Shown piece after piece: positions 14,127-23,747 of a DNA stretch of 64,000 bases. Numbering within the stretch: the stretch's first letter is position 1; every line of letters begins with the position of its first letter. The notes beneath the pieces were generated by a model. That model saw nothing but the letters and a program-made list of their open reading frames with translations, was not told the origin of the DNA and did not search any database. Made by a program: the position numbers and the translations under genes. Source of the stretch: Entoloma clypeatum (Eukaryota > Basidiomycota > Agaricomycetes > Agaricales > Entolomataceae); contig OY751485.1 of NCBI GenBank assembly GCA_963565915.1, positions 4,216,001-4,280,000 on the forward strand, read 5' to 3'.

Positions 14127-14299
14127 TTTGCGCACACATATGTTCTACGAGTAAGGAGCGAGGCGGGAGGGGTGCTGATTAGTAATCATTCATACTAGTA
14201 TGGATTATGTGTAATAAGCAATACGCGTTTTTCATCCGTAAATGGGTGGCAAAAAGACCATCCCCTCTGAAGAGGATATAACTTCGGCAGTCAAATTAA

Positions 14300-17137
14300 T
14301 TAAAGGTTTGCGAATGGCTGATGCCGAGGCGTTATTCCATTGGAACGTCGCGCTTCCCAATGATGCCGCGCAAGCTTTCGAAGCTCGGCCTTCATGATCT
14401 TCCTCGATGGTGTAAGCTCTTCCAGATAGAAATGAGAAAGAGGAATCCATTTCTAGAAAGGGAAAGAGTCCCTCACTGAAGGGTGCGTGAAGAATGACGA
14501 TCATCTCAGGCACCGCGAACTTCGGTAGACTTTCAATATCGCGCGTGAGCTTCGACCCGTATCGCATTATCTGGAATTCCCTGACCTTTTGCGTGCTAAC
14601 GCTATCAACGCGGCTTCGGTCACAGCGCCTTGGAAGGTCGGCTTAACGAAAACCACTGCTGCAACGATCTCTCCCAGGCGCTCATCCGGTACTCCTACCG
14701 CCGCGGCTTCTGATATCCGAGGGTCCTTGTACAGGGCATTTTCAACTGATGTTGAGTCCTAAGCGAGCACATGAGCGAACGATATGGATAGCAGTATAGC
14801 TTCTATACGATGTTCTCTCCGCCGCGAATCATGATATCTTTTACTGCCAAGAAAAATCATCAGTAGCCGTGGTAGTTCCCGTTAGTTGAGCTCACTTCTA
14901 TCCTTGATGTAGAGAAAGCCTTCTTCATCGAGGTAACCTAGATCTCCGCTTCTTAGCCAGCCATCGGGTGTCACAACTTTGGCTGTAGCGTCTGCATTCC
15001 TCCTGTCAAGCCATGTTCGGTTCGATGGAAGTAAGTAATTCACCTGGATCGCGCCAATAACCTTTCATGACATTAGGGCCGCGTCTAGAGGGGTTTCCGA
15101 GTTACCGAGAAGATACCTTCATGGCTCCAAAGGGCAACCTACAGCCACACCTCTCCGATACTCCCAGGCCTTTGGCATACGCCATCATGCATAATTCTGA
15201 TATCATTCACTGGGGATGCCCGACCGCTGTGTTATGGTGCTATACCCTTAATGCCATACCTAGGGTGGATAGGATGGAAAATTCAACTGACGTGCTCGCT
15301 GGCCGAGTATCGTAGTCCTCTCCGGCAAACTGTTCATTCGCGACGGTCATTATCATCCTTTCACTTGCCACGATAGAACAGCTCACAGAAACCGCAATGG
15401 AGTTTGTTTCTGTCAGGCCATACGCTTGTGATCTAAAGAAAAGGCTCAGTACTTGTCGGCAAACGTATCCAAAAGCAGCGCTTACAAAGTCGCGGTTGGG
15501 AATGCTTTCCGGGCTCTTGGAACGAGCGAGTCGGACGCTGGTGACCCGCCGAACAAAAGACCCTGTAGCGGATAGCCCTCTAGCGTGCTTTCTGTGAGAT
15601 CAGCAACCATGGCAGGAACCCTGTCTCGAATATATCAATGTGAGGTCACAAGACTTCTAAAAACATGTCTACCCTCCAGCGACGGTGACGTTCTCAAGCT
15701 TGATTAGTCTAGGAAATATTCATCAGTGTGTTGAGGATTATTATTCTCCAGGCAGAACTACCTGGCGGCTGAGAATAATTGCATAAACTTTGGGGGACAA
15801 ATTTGACAAGTTGCAGAGGTACATACCTTCTTCTGCGACCCACTTTCGTGTCAGAACTATCTTGAAACCCAACATTGTTGCCATCATCTGGACGTTTTGG
15901 AAAACTGAAAATTGAAGAAAATAGGAGGACCTACAGAAAAACTTGTGGTTCCTGTGACGTGAAATAAAGGAACGGCGACTAGAACACCTTTCTGGGGGAT
16001 GTCTTTCTTGAGTTCGGGATAGTCGTCGCCTCTGCGCAGCGCGGCTCGATAGCTACCCACTAAAACCTGACAGGACATGAGATGCATCTGGAAAGTCATA
16101 CTGCAGCTGGCCTACATTTAGAACATTTGTCAAGAACTGACGCTGCGTCGCCAAGACACCCTTGGGTAATCCAGTAGTCCCTACAAGACTGACAAGTCAG
16201 TATTAGCTACTTGGTGCGAGAACCAAAGTAACCTCGCACCAGAAGTGAACATGATGGTGGCATTGTCTTCTGGATCACTGGTTGGTATGTCCACACCAGT
16301 TCCATAACTTCCACTGTATTGGTGTACGACCGTTCGGAAACAATGCATTCCCTGCCATACGCCCTTGCCTTCAAAAGCATCGAGGACCAAGAATGCGACG
16401 GCTGGAAAGCGTTGTCGAAGACTTGGAACTGCTGATTCTAGTTTATCAGCAGACTCAGCGTCGAGAATTACCAGTTTACACTCCGTATGTGACAGACAAA
16501 ATTCGAGAGTTTCGGGGGGAAGCCATCTAAAATATTCCATGAGAGTATGGTTAAGAAGGGACGAAGAGAGGGAACATACGAGTTAGGCAAAACAGATACT
16601 GCCCCTATAAGGTCTGGAGTGATCCCATTAGCAGAGCTGCATTGGACGAGATATTACCTCAACGCACGACAAGCCCAGAAGGACACGAGATAGTCTGGGC
16701 AGTTGTGAGAACAGATCCCGACTCTGTCTCCTGAAGATCACAATCGACCAAAAAAATTTGAGTTTACCTGTCAAGAGAGAGTCGGAACTTAATCTACCTT
16801 TTTGAATGCCGTGCATGTTGCGGAAGACTGCCGCCACCTTAGTGACACGTTCGAGCACTTCACCGTAGGTGAAACGCTGATCTTCGAAGACAATGTACGT
16901 GTCGTTGGAATATTTGTCAACGGAGGATTTCCAGAAGTCCCTCAACGACGGCCACAGATGTTTGTAGACACGGTGTAGTTGTCCATCGATGAGTTGCATT
17001 TCAACTTCGTGGAGGCGCCCTGGGGCGCAAAGAATGGCCTCAGCTGTAACGCGAACGGCGAGTCACTTAATCATGGAACAGAGAACGAATCGGAGTAACT
17101 CGCTTTGGACTAGGGTGCGGGCGGGAGTCCAAGTCAT
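14300..17137 (-). CDS. AMP-forming acyl-CoA synthetase (ANL superfamily)
   Basis: An acyl-adenylate/thioester-forming enzyme that should activate a fatty or aryl acid with ATP and CoA. The N-terminus reads MTWTPARTL, then [17 protein letters not shown] and [19 protein letters not shown]. The P-loop A3 motif [16 protein letters not shown] is split by an intron. Later motifs in order are [56 protein letters not shown], the RGGENI hinge region, and the catalytic-lysine region [17 protein letters not shown] near the end. Stop TAA is at 14300. About a dozen 35-60-nt introns are needed; all conserved blocks join in frame, so I regard the gene as intact although single frames look broken. The first intron is the least certain. 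The acyl substrate is unknown; no obvious peroxisomal tripeptide ends the protein. Confidence 0.85.
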
Positions 17138-17562
17138 CGAGCTAAGAACGCAGAGATAAACAAATTGATTTTTGGGCTATGGGCTTTTATCGTGATGTTA
17201 CTAGTAAAACTCTCCTATCGTATCAAATATCACAATCAGGGCTATACAGAACAAATGATGTTGAGGAGACGGACCTTTCGCAAATCCGCGGGATGCCAGT
17301 GGGTCTCCGCGGTTTTGATAGTTTTTATTTTACCCATGTAGATGTTCATCCGAGATTCGACGTGGTTGGCTTCTCTCGGCATCCATTCCATCTGCCGTTA
17401 AACACGTCATTCCACAAACTGCTCAAGTGGAAAAGCATAACAGGAAGGAGAACGGCAGATTCAATAAAACAAAGAGAGAAGCGGTTTTCACGCCATCCCT
17501 AGCACCATACGCGAGTTCCCCGGATGCGATTACAGCGGGGGCCACATGCGGACTTGAATTCT
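17138..17562. other. Upstream region of the acyl-CoA synthetase gene
   Basis: About 425 bp between the acyl-CoA synthetase start and the downstream part of a possible small interrupted ORF. A 107-codon ATG frame on the plus strand starts at 17179, but it has no recognisable domain and lies 41 bp from the divergent start codon. I do not call it a gene. Nothing else is evident. Confidence 0.4.
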
Positions 17563-17666
17563 TCAAGGTACATGCAGCATTTGCACTCCATTTGCGGAGG
17601 GAGATTTTACGCTTGAATCAGGGTTGACTCGGAAGCGGGCATGAGTCTGACCGCAAGAATGTATAA

Positions 17667-17671
17667 CACCA
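17667..17671. repeat. Target-site duplication CACCA (left copy)
   Basis: The five bases CACCA directly abut the left LTR and are repeated exactly beside the right LTR at 23743-23747, as expected for integrase-mediated insertion with a 5-bp stagger. Confidence 0.93.
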
Positions 17672-17834
17672 TGAAGACCTGACCTCGGTCGGTCCACTCA
17701 GGAGGGTTCGGACAGCTGAAGAAACAAGGTTGTTGTATGGGGAGAGAAAACTAGAAACTACAGATATGTGCGATGAGTATATATATCGGACTTCTTAGAT
17801 CACGTGGGGATGTGAATGGTAAGCGGAGCTTACA
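17672..17834 (-). repeat. 3' LTR of the chromovirus
   Basis: 163-bp long terminal repeat, TG...CA bounded, identical to the copy at 23580-23742. In element orientation it begins TGTAAGCTCC and ends GGTCTTCA. Confidence 0.95.
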
Positions 17835-17847
17835 CTCTCCCAACCTC
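17835..17847 (-). other. Polypurine tract of the chromovirus
   Basis: On the minus strand GAGGTTGGGAG lies directly before the TG of the 3' LTR, 45 bp or less after the pol stop codon. This is the position expected for the plus-strand DNA primer. It contains a TT interruption, so it is a weak example. Confidence 0.6.
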
Positions 17848-17879
17848 TGAAAAATTGAACCACCCGTTTTCGAAAGCTT

Positions 17880-20800
17880 CTATCCATTCCGAGATTCCCA
17901 GCAATCGAGTGCGGCCGCATCTTCAAGCTGAGATTTTGGCAGCCATTCGTCATCGTCTTCGCCGTAGCCAAGCCACCGGACTTTGTACTGTCGCCTTTTT
18001 CCTTTTCCACGTTCATCAATGATCCTCTCGATGAAACATTCCACCTGGCCATCCTCAGTTACGATCGGGGCGGGCGGATGTCGGACGCGACTCGGGAACA
18101 GCTCGGGGTTATTTTCTATGTATGGCTTCAGTAGGGAGACGTGGAACTTCGGGTGTACCCTCGATGCGCTTGACATGCTAAGTCCATACATTGAGGAGTC
18201 GGGGAATGCGTGTGTTATGCGGTAGGGGCCATCGTAACGAGGCATGAACTTCGCTGCGCGTCCATCTCCTGCTTGTATGTAGTCCCGTCGTCTATGTTCT
18301 GTGGATAAAAGGACTTTGTCGCCAATGTGGAAATGAGGGTCCGGCCCGCGTGAGAGGTTTGCGTTGTGTGCCTGATTTAACTTCGCGGCCAGCAGCCTGT
18401 CCTGAGCCTCTGCAATGTCACTCGAGAGTCGTCGGATGAAGGTAGTTGCGGGAGCTGGATCATCCGTGGCCGAACTGGGTGCACCCCGTACCAGCGGTGG
18501 AATGAGGCGGGGGTGGTGGCCCGATTTCAACATGAATGGTGCATAGCCTGTTGATGAGTTTACAGTGTTCATAATGCTGAAACGAACCCTTGGCAGTGCC
18601 TTAACCCAGCCCACTTGATCGCGATCGACAAGGAAACGGATGCTTTGGATAACGGTCTTGTTCGTTCGTTCGGAAGCGCCGTCTGTTTGAGGATGGTAAG
18701 AGGTTGAAACTTTGTGCTTAATCCCTGTGAGAGTCATTAGGCTTCTCCAGAATTTCGACATGAAGAGCTTATCGCGGTCCATAATCATTTCCTCGGGGCA
18801 TCCATTTTCGCAATACCAATGGTCGAAAAAAAGGTCAGCCAGTTCCTCCGCAGATGTGTCGGTTCGGCAAGGGACAAGTTGGATGTCGGCACCAAGTCTG
18901 TCAGTAATCGTGAGGAGGCAGTCCAAACCATTGTCGGAAGGTAACGGGCCGATAAAGTCCATGGCGATCGATTTGAAGCGGCCATCCGGGATAGCGAGCG
19001 GATGTAAGGGACCAGGGGGTTTGGAGGTGCGTGACTTATTACGTTGGCATTGAGAACATGATGGGACATAGGCATTGAGTAGGTCGCGGCGCATGTTGGG
19101 CCAGTAGAACTCGTGTCGAAGGGCCTCGTAGGTCTTGTCACCACCGAAATGGCCGAGGTTGTCATGTGCAAGGCGGAAAATCCCTTCCCGAAGGCTTTTG
19201 ATGTTTGGTATGACGAGGCGGTTGCCAACAAACAGTAGGCCGTCTTTCACTTTCAGGCCAAACTTGACATCAACACTATTACCCTTGAGGTCGTTGATTA
19301 GCTTTGAACACCAGCCATCGTTTGCGTATCCAGTGCGAATGTCTGATGTGAAGGAATCGTCGGAGGAGATACGGAATATGGCAGCGACGGAGGTGGGGGA
19401 GTCCGGTGTGGGGCAAGGACTTTGCGCAGGGTCGCCTCTATCAGGAAAGCGTGACATTGCGTCCGCAACGCTGTTGGCTTCTCCGTTTATGTATGTAATG
19501 GAGTGGTCGTATTGGGATATATATTCCATCCATCGCGCCTGGCGCATGGACAGGTCGCGTTGTGTTTCGAAGTTTTGAAGGGTTTTGTGGTCGGTGTAGA
19601 TGTGGATGTGTGAGCCTAGCAAATCAGACCGCCATTTACGGAGGGCGTGGATAATGGATAACAGCTCGAGTTCGTGTACCGGGTAGTGTTTCTCCGCATC
19701 GCGAAGGGCTCGGCTTTCGAAAGCCACAGGCCGGGCAGACTTCCACGAGGGGCCGAATGAGAGGACACTCCCTATGCGTCGTTTGCTGGCATCACAGGTG
19801 AGGAAGATCAAGTTGTCGCCTGGGTTGACGTGATCGATGGAGGTGAGGCAATCACAGGAAGTGACAAGTGATTTGATGCAATCGAAGGCATGCTGGTGCG
19901 ATTTTGTCCAGTTGGGAAAGACATTGTTACAGTCTTTCTTGGTGAGAGGGGTCAGGATCGCAGTATGTTCAGCGAGGCGGGGTAGGAATGCAGCGATGTA
20001 GCGGACGAGGCCCAGGAAGCGACGAACCTCCTTGGCGTTCCTTGGGCGCGGCCAGTCGAGAATTTTCTGGATTTTAGATTTGTCGGCCTCGATCCCGCGG
20101 CTTGAGATATGGTGACCTAGGAAATCAATTTCGTGGCAAAATAGTTTGGACTTCTTCAAGGAACAGAACAGGTGAGCCTGGCGCAGTGCTTTAAGGATGG
20201 TGGAGATGTTGGCCTCATGCTCTGGGAGGTCTTTGGACCAGATGACAATGTCGTCCAGGTACACGTGGCAGATCTTGCCAATGTGGTCCTTGAGGGCCAG
20301 TGACACTCGCCGTTGGTGGGTGGCGGGGGCATTGCGGCAGCCCATGGGCATGACGGTCCATTCCCAAAGGCCAAACGGCGTTAATGTTGCGGTATACTTG
20401 ACATGGTCGGGGTGGACGCGGGTCTGGAAAAATGAATTAGTCATGTCTATCGTTCCCCAGATCTTTCCCTTGGCACAGTCTGCAAGGATATCGTCGATAC
20501 GAGGCAGGGGGAAGGCATCAGGAACTGTGACTTTGTTGAGTAAACGATAGTCTACCACCCATCGGGGAAGGACCTCAGGATCAGCCTTGGGGATGATGAA
20601 GGAAGGGGAAGCATAAGGGGAGGAGGAGGGTCGGATTCGTCCTGCTGCGATGTGCTGGTTGATGAGCATCCTCCAAGCATCGCGATATTTGCGGGGGCAG
20701 GAGTACGGACGGGAAGTGGCAAAGGTGGAGCCGGGCTTGATTTCAATGCGATGATGGACATCGTCGGGTAGCAGGTCGACATGGGGAATGTCGGAGGGGA

Positions 20801-21644
20801 AGCAGTCGGAGAAAAGTTTCTTGAATTTCGCATCCAATCCGGAAAGACTGTCGGCGAGAGCGAGTTGTTCGACACGGGATCTGATTAGAGCGACGATGTT
20901 GACGTCCCCAATCGTATGTGCAGAGAAGTCGAAGCGCTTGGGGTTCTTCGCGAAAAGTTCACCGAGCTCTCCAAGGACGGATTTGTGGCGTAGTCTGAAG
21001 GCAAGACGGCCCTCTAGGATCAATTTCCTCTCGAGTTTGCGGCGTAGTGGTGGGGACAGGGGAGGGTTCCTCCGCACATTCTTGAGGTCTGGGGGGTTCA
21101 AGAGGTCGTAACCGTCATCCTTGCATTTCGCAGTGTTGCATTCGACGTCAATGACAATTCTATTTTGCTTAATGAAGCTGAGGCCAAGAATAATATCTGC
21201 ATGAAGGTTAGGGACTATGAAGGCATGTAGTACGTGTGAGGTCCATAAGGCGTCTGTCGATTGTAAGTGCAGTTTAACATAATGTGTGACCCGACAGGCG
21301 TCCTCATCCCCACTGTAAGCGCCCGAGATTTCAAAGCTTTTGTATGCGCGATGGCGGGTGAGGGCGAAGACGTCAACGGTTTCTTCAGAAATCAGGACTG
21401 GTGGGCAACCGGTGTCAATAAGAGCACGAATATGTGTCGGGGCACAGGTGGCAGGGGCATCGATGGCACAGGGCCACCAGATGTGTTCGGGGAGGGAGAA
21501 GGAATTGGAGAGGGGAGTGGGGGCATTGGGGGAAGGAAGAGAAGTGAGGGGAGAAGATACATACTCATCTGAGGCAAAGCCTTCGTTATAGTCGATGGAG
21601 ATCGCGTCATCTTCAGAGGATGAGGAGTTGTCCCCGCTGGCCAT
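17880..21644 (-). CDS. pol: Chromovirus Pol polyprotein (PR-RT-RNaseH-IN-chromodomain)
   Basis: One uninterrupted frame of 1,254 codons from the first ATG at 21644; the frame is open further upstream across the end of gag. Domains in order: aspartic protease (ALIDTGCPP, near residue 75), reverse transcriptase with the active-site box HVYLDDIVIWS (near 465), RNase H (FLTCDASKRR, near 615), and integrase. The integrase has an HHCC zinc module (HDNLGHFGG ... CSQC), core motifs around AMDFIGPLPSDNG and YHPQTDGASERTNK, and a C-terminal chromodomain (QYKVRWLGYGEDDDEWLP) about 50 residues from the end. Pol is in the +1 frame relative to gag, so expression probably needs a frameshift near 21724-21800. 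No inactivating change is visible. The chromodomain in this family is known to bias integration through chromatin binding. Confidence 0.95.
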   Translation of the reverse strand: MASGDNSSSSEDDAISIDYNEGFASDEYVSSPLTSLPSPNAPTPLSNSFSLPEHIWWPCAIDAPATCAPTHIRALIDTGCPPVLISEETVDVFALTRHRAYKSFEISGAYSGDEDACRVTHYVKLHLQSTDALWTSHVLHAFIVPNLHADIILGLSFIKQNRIVIDVECNTAKCKDDGYDLLNPPDLKNVRRNPPLSPPLRRKLERKLILEGRLAFRLRHKSVLGELGELFAKNPKRFDFSAHTIGDVNIVALIRSRVEQLALADSLSGLDAKFKKLFSDCFPSDIPHVDLLPDDVHHRIEIKPGSTFATSRPYSCPRKYRDAWRMLINQHIAAGRIRPSSSPYASPSFIIPKADPEVLPRWVVDYRLLNKVTVPDAFPLPRIDDILADCAKGKIWGTIDMTNSFFQTRVHPDHVKYTATLTPFGLWEWTVMPMGCRNAPATHQRRVSLALKDHIGKICHVYLDDIVIWSKDLPEHEANISTILKALRQAHLFCSLKKSKLFCHEIDFLGHHISSRGIEADKSKIQKILDWPRPRNAKEVRRFLGLVRYIAAFLPRLAEHTAILTPLTKKDCNNVFPNWTKSHQHAFDCIKSLVTSCDCLTSIDHVNPGDNLIFLTCDASKRRIGSVLSFGPSWKSARPVAFESRALRDAEKHYPVHELELLSIIHALRKWRSDLLGSHIHIYTDHKTLQNFETQRDLSMRQARWMEYISQYDHSITYINGEANSVADAMSRFPDRGDPAQSPCPTPDSPTSVAAIFRISSDDSFTSDIRTGYANDGWCSKLINDLKGNSVDVKFGLKVKDGLLFVGNRLVIPNIKSLREGIFRLAHDNLGHFGGDKTYEALRHEFYWPNMRRDLLNAYVPSCSQCQRNKSRTSKPPGPLHPLAIPDGRFKSIAMDFIGPLPSDNGLDCLLTITDRLGADIQLVPCRTDTSAEELADLFFDHWYCENGCPEEMIMDRDKLFMSKFWRSLMTLTGIKHKVSTSYHPQTDGASERTNKTVIQSIRFLVDRDQVGWVKALPRVRFSIMNTVNSSTGYAPFMLKSGHHPRLIPPLVRGAPSSATDDPAPATTFIRRLSSDIAEAQDRLLAAKLNQAHNANLSRGPDPHFHIGDKVLLSTEHRRRDYIQAGDGRAAKFMPRYDGPYRITHAFPDSSMYGLSMSSASRVHPKFHVSLLKPYIENNPELFPSRVRHPPAPIVTEDGQVECFIERIIDERGKGKRRQYKVRWLGYGEDDDEWLPKSQLEDAAALDCWESRNG

Positions 21645-21723
21645 GGGCTGGTTGTCGAAGATGGCAGAAACAGGGATTGATCTGGCATGGGGCGGAGATG
21701 AGGAGTTAAGCTCAGGGTAAAAG

Positions 21724-22950
21724 TTATTGGAGAACGGGACATGGACAGGAGGGGGAGGGAGGTGAGGGGTGACTGGGGGGGGCAGGGGCCGGAAGGAGAG
21801 GAGTGCGGCGAGGGGGGGTCATCACCGCTGCAATAACGGTGGGTGTAGACTCAATAGGTGCTGGGGAGACCGAGACGGAGGCGACGATCGTGGGGTTGTT
21901 ATCGGGAGCGCGTTTGGCCGTGGCGGCAGCCACAGCACCCGCCTGGTTACAGTTTGCGACGGCTTCAACTGTTGGGCGGCGGTAGGGGCACTGGGCAGCC
22001 ACGTGGGATGTGTAGAATTCTCGGCAGGAGAAGCAACCACCAAACTGTCGGAGGAGGTTGCGTTGGTCGTCTGTGAGGGGTTCCATACCGATGGCGTCGT
22101 TGGGGCGTGAGATACGATTGCTGTAGTTTGATGTGGTGGCCGTAGTCGTGGGCCGGGGGGGTGGGGGAATATTGGGACGGGGAGGCAAGGGGAAAACATT
22201 GGCGTTGGTGGTGGGGGTGGGAGGGGTATGTTGCATGACGTGGGAGGCAATGGCGGAGAACATTACGGAGCGCTCTGCACGCAGCTTCTCGTCAATCAGC
22301 CGGACGTGGAGTTGCCAGGCCTCGAAGGATGGGATGCTGTCGAGAAGGCCGGTAGGCAGGGTCGCTGCGCGTGGAGTCCCATCTGGATTCATGCCTGGGG
22401 ATGCATTTTGCAGAATGCCGACGGAGTTGTTCTGGCGGTATGCAGTTCGCAGCGTTGGGATCATACGTATAATTAAATATTCACGGATGTTGTCGGCGGC
22501 AACGTGGATGGCAGGGCGGTGAGACATCAGAGCATTCGCAGCACAGAAATCATTGCTCCATTCCCAGAAGGAGTGGTTGGGGTTCTGGTGGTTGATGACC
22601 CGGGCAACAATCTCGTCCTCCCAGTCAACAGGGAGCCATCTCTTCTTGAGTTCTGTCATGAATTGCGGGAAAGATAGTGCGGCGAGGGTGTCTTGGTTTG
22701 TGGATGCCCAAGAGTAGATCGAAGGTGTAGAAAAATTTAGAAGGACTTGGCGGACCTGGTTGGCTGGGAGGATTGCTTTGTGGTTAAAATAACGTGCCGC
22801 GGCGATTTCGAAAGCCTGCGTCACGGGTAGGGTGAGCTTCCCGTCGGAGACCATGGGTGGTTTGCCAATGGTGCCTTCATTCAGGAGGCGAGCCAATGGT
22901 TCTGCAGAGGCGGGAACAGTGGGCATGGCGAGGCCAGAGTATGAATACAT
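21724..22950 (-). CDS. gag: Chromovirus Gag-like protein
   Basis: The capsid-like polyprotein that packages the element RNA. The first ATG in frame is at 22950 (MYSYSGLAMPTV), giving about 408 aa to the stop at 21724. The same frame stays open, without any ATG, for another 186 codons up to a stop near 23509. That upstream part is rich in Ser, Pro and Asp. The body has the Gag pattern (KKRWLPVDWEDEIVARVINH). Near the C-terminus a reduced zinc-knuckle-like CFSCREFYTSHVAAQC is followed by an Ala/Pro-rich tail. The true start could be the 22950 ATG or a non-ATG codon upstream. Pol follows in the +1 frame, overlapping the gag end. Confidence 0.85.
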   Translation of the reverse strand: MYSYSGLAMPTVPASAEPLARLLNEGTIGKPPMVSDGKLTLPVTQAFEIAAARYFNHKAILPANQVRQVLLNFSTPSIYSWASTNQDTLAALSFPQFMTELKKRWLPVDWEDEIVARVINHQNPNHSFWEWSNDFCAANALMSHRPAIHVAADNIREYLIIRMIPTLRTAYRQNNSVGILQNASPGMNPDGTPRAATLPTGLLDSIPSFEAWQLHVRLIDEKLRAERSVMFSAIASHVMQHTPPTPTTNANVFPLPPRPNIPPPPRPTTTATTSNYSNRISRPNDAIGMEPLTDDQRNLLRQFGGCFSCREFYTSHVAAQCPYRRPTVEAVANCNQAGAVAAATAKRAPDNNPTIVASVSVSPAPIESTPTVIAAVMTPPRRTPLLPAPAPPSHPSPPSPSCPCPVLQ

Positions 22951-23490
22951 TGTGCTATGATGGCCGGAGAACAAGTACTCGGAGCTCGAGTCAGAGTCTG
23001 AGTCGGAGTCGTCGGGAATAAGGCTGGGAGGGAACAGGAGGGGGGTCGGCGTGGGGGAAACCAGGGGCAGGACAGGGAGGGACTGTGGTGAAACAAGGGG
23101 GGTCCGTGAGTGCGCGGAGGTGTCAAAGAGTCGGGAGAACAACGATGATTCCGAGGATATTTGGAAAAGCGGGTCGGACTTTGGGGGTGTGGCTATATGC
23201 GGTCGTTTGGTGTCGGGCTTTGAGGAACTAGGTTCTGGGGTGGCTATATGCGGTCGTGGGGAGGGAGAGAGGACAGGCAAATTGAGGGGGGACTGGGGCA
23301 GGGACGTCGAGGACAAGGAAGAGAGAGAGAGAGATGAGTCAATAGCACCTTGTAATCGTGCTAGAAGGCTGGGTCTGTCGGTGCCGTTATGGAAGTGTGT
23401 GGCAATCGAGTCCGACGAGTCTGTCGAGGGCGTCAGGGGATCGAGAGGGGAGTCCAGCGTGGGAGAGCCGCCAGGGAGGGGGGGGGGAAT

Positions 23491-23539
23491 GTTCAGGGTC
23501 TGGGATGTTCACGTTCAGGGTCCGGGATGTTCAGGGTCC
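23491..23539. repeat. Short degenerate tandem repeat in the chromovirus leader
   Basis: The motif GTTCAGGGTCYGGGATGTTCA occurs about two and a half times in a row between the primer site and gag. It ends the ATG-less upstream part of the gag frame. Confidence 0.7.
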
Positions 23540-23564
23540 AAGATATTTAGCCCGAGGGCAACGA

Positions 23565-23575
23565 TTGTTTCTTCA
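23565..23575 (-). other. Self-priming type primer binding site of the chromovirus
   Basis: Four bases inside the 5' LTR, the element-strand sequence TGAAGAAACAA is an exact 11-nt complement of TTGTTTCTTCA inside the same LTR (23635-23625; also in the 3' LTR). No tRNA-like TGG start is seen. Tf1 and sushi-type elements are known to prime reverse transcription by folding the 5' end of their own RNA onto such a site. The role here is inferred from that match. Confidence 0.75.
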
Positions 23576-23579
23576 AAAG

Positions 23580-23742
23580 TGAAGACCTGACCTCGGTCGG
23601 TCCACTCAGGAGGGTTCGGACAGCTGAAGAAACAAGGTTGTTGTATGGGGAGAGAAAACTAGAAACTACAGATATGTGCGATGAGTATATATATCGGACT
23701 TCTTAGATCACGTGGGGATGTGAATGGTAAGCGGAGCTTACA
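23580..23742 (-). repeat. 5' LTR of the chromovirus
   Basis: 163-bp LTR identical to 17672-17834, TG...CA ends. It contains an AT-rich TATA-type box at 23686-23694 and, about 50 bases downstream, the TTGTTTCTTCA segment complementary to the primer site. Confidence 0.95.
23686..23694 (-). promoter_or_regulatory. TATA-type box in the chromovirus LTR
   Basis: ATATATATA lies about 50 bases into the LTR in element orientation. It is the only TATA-like run in the LTR and the likely core promoter for the element RNA. The same box occurs in the 3' LTR. Confidence 0.6.
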
Positions 23743-23747
23743 CACCA
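23743..23747. repeat. Target-site duplication CACCA (right copy)
   Basis: Exact repeat of 17667-17671 directly beside the 5' LTR of the chromovirus. Confidence 0.93.

Larger units (their letters stand above)
17672..23742 (-). mobile_element. Complete Ty3/gypsy chromovirus (LTR retrotransposon)
   Basis: A full-length 6,071-bp LTR retrotransposon on the minus strand. In element order: 5' LTR (23742-23580), primer binding site (23575-23565), leader, gag, pol in the +1 frame, purine tract, 3' LTR (17834-17672). Pol order is protease, reverse transcriptase, RNase H, integrase, chromodomain, which defines a Ty3/gypsy chromovirus. The two LTRs are base-for-base identical by eye and the insertion has a perfect 5-bp duplication, so the insertion is recent. 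The pol frame is open throughout; the gag frame is open but starts oddly. It lies between the acyl-CoA synthetase and RPB3 genes. Confidence 0.95.

Noticed and set aside
12759..14135. Stop after the SANT-containing frame as the end of the Rrn5-like protein
   Set aside because: A 59-nt intron with good ends joins it to a histone-fold region in frame; the short version would end in the middle of a helix.
14232..17137. Acyl-CoA synthetase as a pseudogene, because no single frame covers it
   Set aside because: Every break can be removed by a short GT-AG intron that restores a conserved block, including the last one before the catalytic-lysine motif.
17179..17502. 107-codon plus-strand ATG frame upstream of the acyl-CoA synthetase
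   Set aside because: No recognisable motif, and it overlaps the likely promoter of the divergent gene. Kept only as a note.
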